A stretch of 64,000 nt of DNA from positions 1 through 64,000 of the forward strand of contig JAJCXS010000299.1 of assembly GCA_029263335.1 (NCBI GenBank), in the 5' to 3' direction. A model generated the notes under the pieces. It had not been told where the DNA came from. It was given only the letters and a program-made list of their open reading frames with translations, and did no database searches. The DNA comes from Acidobacteriota bacterium. Its GTDB lineage: Bacteria > Acidobacteriota > UBA890 > WLXD01. Below are positions 62,973 to 64,000 of this stretch, piece by piece (positions within the stretch are counted from its first letter, which is position 1; every line of letters begins with the position of its first letter). Position numbers and translations under genes: made by a program.

Positions 62973-64000
62973 TGACCTCTGACGACGAGGGCGGAGCCCC
63001 CGGAAGTGAAGCGATGAGCGAAGAAGGGACGGCAACTCGGACCCACGCGGCGCAACCGGCGGGTGAGCGACCCATGTACGACGATCTTCGTCCGGCCGCG
63101 CCGATTCGCGCGCCACGCGGCGTCGAGCGTACCTGCTCCACGTGGGACATCGAAGGTGCCATGCGGATGCTGATGAACAACCTCGATCCCCAGGTGGCGG
63201 TCGATTGGGAACAACTCATCGTCTATGGCGGCTCGGGCCGGGCGGCGCGTAACTGGAAGGCGTACCAGCAGATTGTCGAGGCGCTGCAGCGCCTGGCCCC
63301 GGACGAGACTCTCTGCGTCCAGTCGGGTAAGCCGGTCTACGTTGCGCGAACCCATCCGGATTCGCCCCGGGTGATCATTGCCAATTCCAATCTGGTGCCC
63401 GACTGGGCCACCGAGGACGTGTTCGAGGAGCTCGATCTCGCCGGTCTGACGATGTACGGCCAGATGACGGCCGGCTCGTGGATCTACATCGGTACCCAGG
63501 GAATCCTGCAGGGCACCTACGAGACCTTCGCGGCGTGCGCCCGCCAGGAGTTCGGGGCCGACAGCCTGAGCGGTAAGTTCGTGTTGACCGCCGGGTTGGG
63601 TGGCATGAGCGGCGCCCAGCCGATGGCGGCGACTATGAACGAAGCCGCCGTGCTGATCGTCGAGGTCCGGCCCGAGCGGATCGCCCGCAAGGTCGAGGAG
63701 GGTTACTGCCATCGGCAGGCGGACAGTCTCGACGAGGCTCTCGGCTGGATACGCGAGGCGACCGCACAGGGCACCGGCCTGTCCGTCGGCCTGGCCGGCA
63801 ATGCTGCCGAGGTCTACCCTGAGCTGGCGCGCCGCGGCGAGATTCCCGATATCGTGACCGACCAGACGCCAGCGCACAACCAACTCGACTACGTACCGAT
63901 CGGCGATCTCGATGAACTCGACAGTTTGCGGCGCGACGATCCGGCGGAGTACCGGCGCCGATCGCTGGCGTCGATGGTGGCCCACACACAGGGCATTCTG
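62969..64000 (+). CDS. hutU: Urocanate hydratase, N-terminal part (cut by window edge)
   Basis: Second enzyme of histidine breakdown, converting urocanate to imidazolone propionate with a tightly bound NAD. The visible 344 residues include [71 protein letters not shown] and [13 protein letters not shown], all hallmark urocanase sequence. The start is uncertain: ATG 62969/62972 overlaps the previous stop, whereas ATG 63014 has a GGAAG-like site. The Ala/Glu-rich first about 35 residues are not part of the conserved enzyme. The C-terminal part is beyond the window. Confidence 0.93.
   Translation, partial: MMTSDDEGGAPGSEAMSEEGTATRTHAAQPAGERPMYDDLRPAAPIRAPRGVERTCSTWDIEGAMRMLMNNLDPQVAVDWEQLIVYGGSGRAARNWKAYQQIVEALQRLAPDETLCVQSGKPVYVARTHPDSPRVIIANSNLVPDWATEDVFEELDLAGLTMYGQMTAGSWIYIGTQGILQGTYETFAACARQEFGADSLSGKFVLTAGLGGMSGAQPMAATMNEAAVLIVEVRPERIARKVEEGYCHRQADSLDEALGWIREATAQGTGLSVGLAGNAAEVYPELARRGEIPDIVTDQTPAHNQLDYVPIGDLDELDSLRRDDPAEYRRRSLASMVAHTQGIL

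Overview
The window is GC-rich, densely coded bacterial DNA, and nearly every stretch is a protein gene. I infer an Acidobacteriota-like organism from family content. There is a VWA protein of the type typical of that phylum (4663-5847), a very large TPR/FG-GAP/ASPIC-type protein (24966-28343), a branched-chain-type 2-oxoacid dehydrogenase cluster, a class II (B12) ribonucleotide reductase, SelB, and many outer-membrane and lipoprotein genes implying a diderm envelope. No rRNA, tRNA, phage, insertion sequence or CRISPR array was seen. The placement is inference; no marker gene search was possible.

Layout. 1-4381 (minus): nucleoside salvage operon deoA-nupC-PNP-cdd followed by a lipoprotein amidohydrolase cut by the left edge. 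4663-8114 (plus): four overlapping secreted or envelope genes (VWA, unknown, a matrixin-like protein that has lost all three zinc histidines, beta-barrel). 8133-9391 (minus): two tandem paralogous lipoproteins and a TatA too short for most gene finders. 9541-11457 (minus): SelB. 11506-14752 (plus): thiolase, 3-hydroxyacyl-CoA dehydrogenase, EnvC-like factor. 14770-16350 (minus): RpoD. 16527-19454 (plus): MidA-like methyltransferase and gamma-glutamyltransferase. 19468-23578 (minus): SDR-type threonine dehydrogenase and NrdJ, separated by two strong hairpins. The nrdJ upstream region carries NrdR-like and DnaA-like boxes. 24062-28343: ferredoxin, BON protein, TPR/FG-GAP protein. 28368-29677 (minus): folA-thyA.

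29807-38467 (plus): lipA, E1alpha, E1beta, E2, E3, recD2 and an MBL hydrolase. E2, E3 and LipA look intact, but both E1 subunits have lost the residues that hold thiamine diphosphate and do the chemistry. 38505-39824 (minus): an in-frame glutaredoxin-thioredoxin reductase fusion with a strong internal ribosome binding site in front of the reductase half. 39969-42638 (plus): SDR, epimerase-like protein, CDF metal exporter. 42562-43984: CPBP protease and thioesterase, divergent. 44048-50704: probable peptidoglycan-sugar recycling locus (NamZ; NagZ-beta-lactamase fusion; SSS symporter; PfkB kinase). 50701-60711 (minus): MacA, ABC ATPase, two MacB-type permeases, TolC and a large glycoside-hydrolase lipoprotein. 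60981-64000 (plus): HtrA-like protease, an unrecognised secreted protein and the start of urocanate hydratase, cut by the right edge.

Many junctions use ATGA, GTGA or TAATG overlaps, so translational coupling is common. At least three genes (thiolase, lipA, HtrA-like) have a -10-like hexamer 6-7 nt before the start codon, suggesting leaderless mRNAs. The most interesting items are the pseudo-E1, the dead matrixin, the Grx-TrxR fusion with two possible products, the peptidoglycan recycling set and the nrdJ control region.
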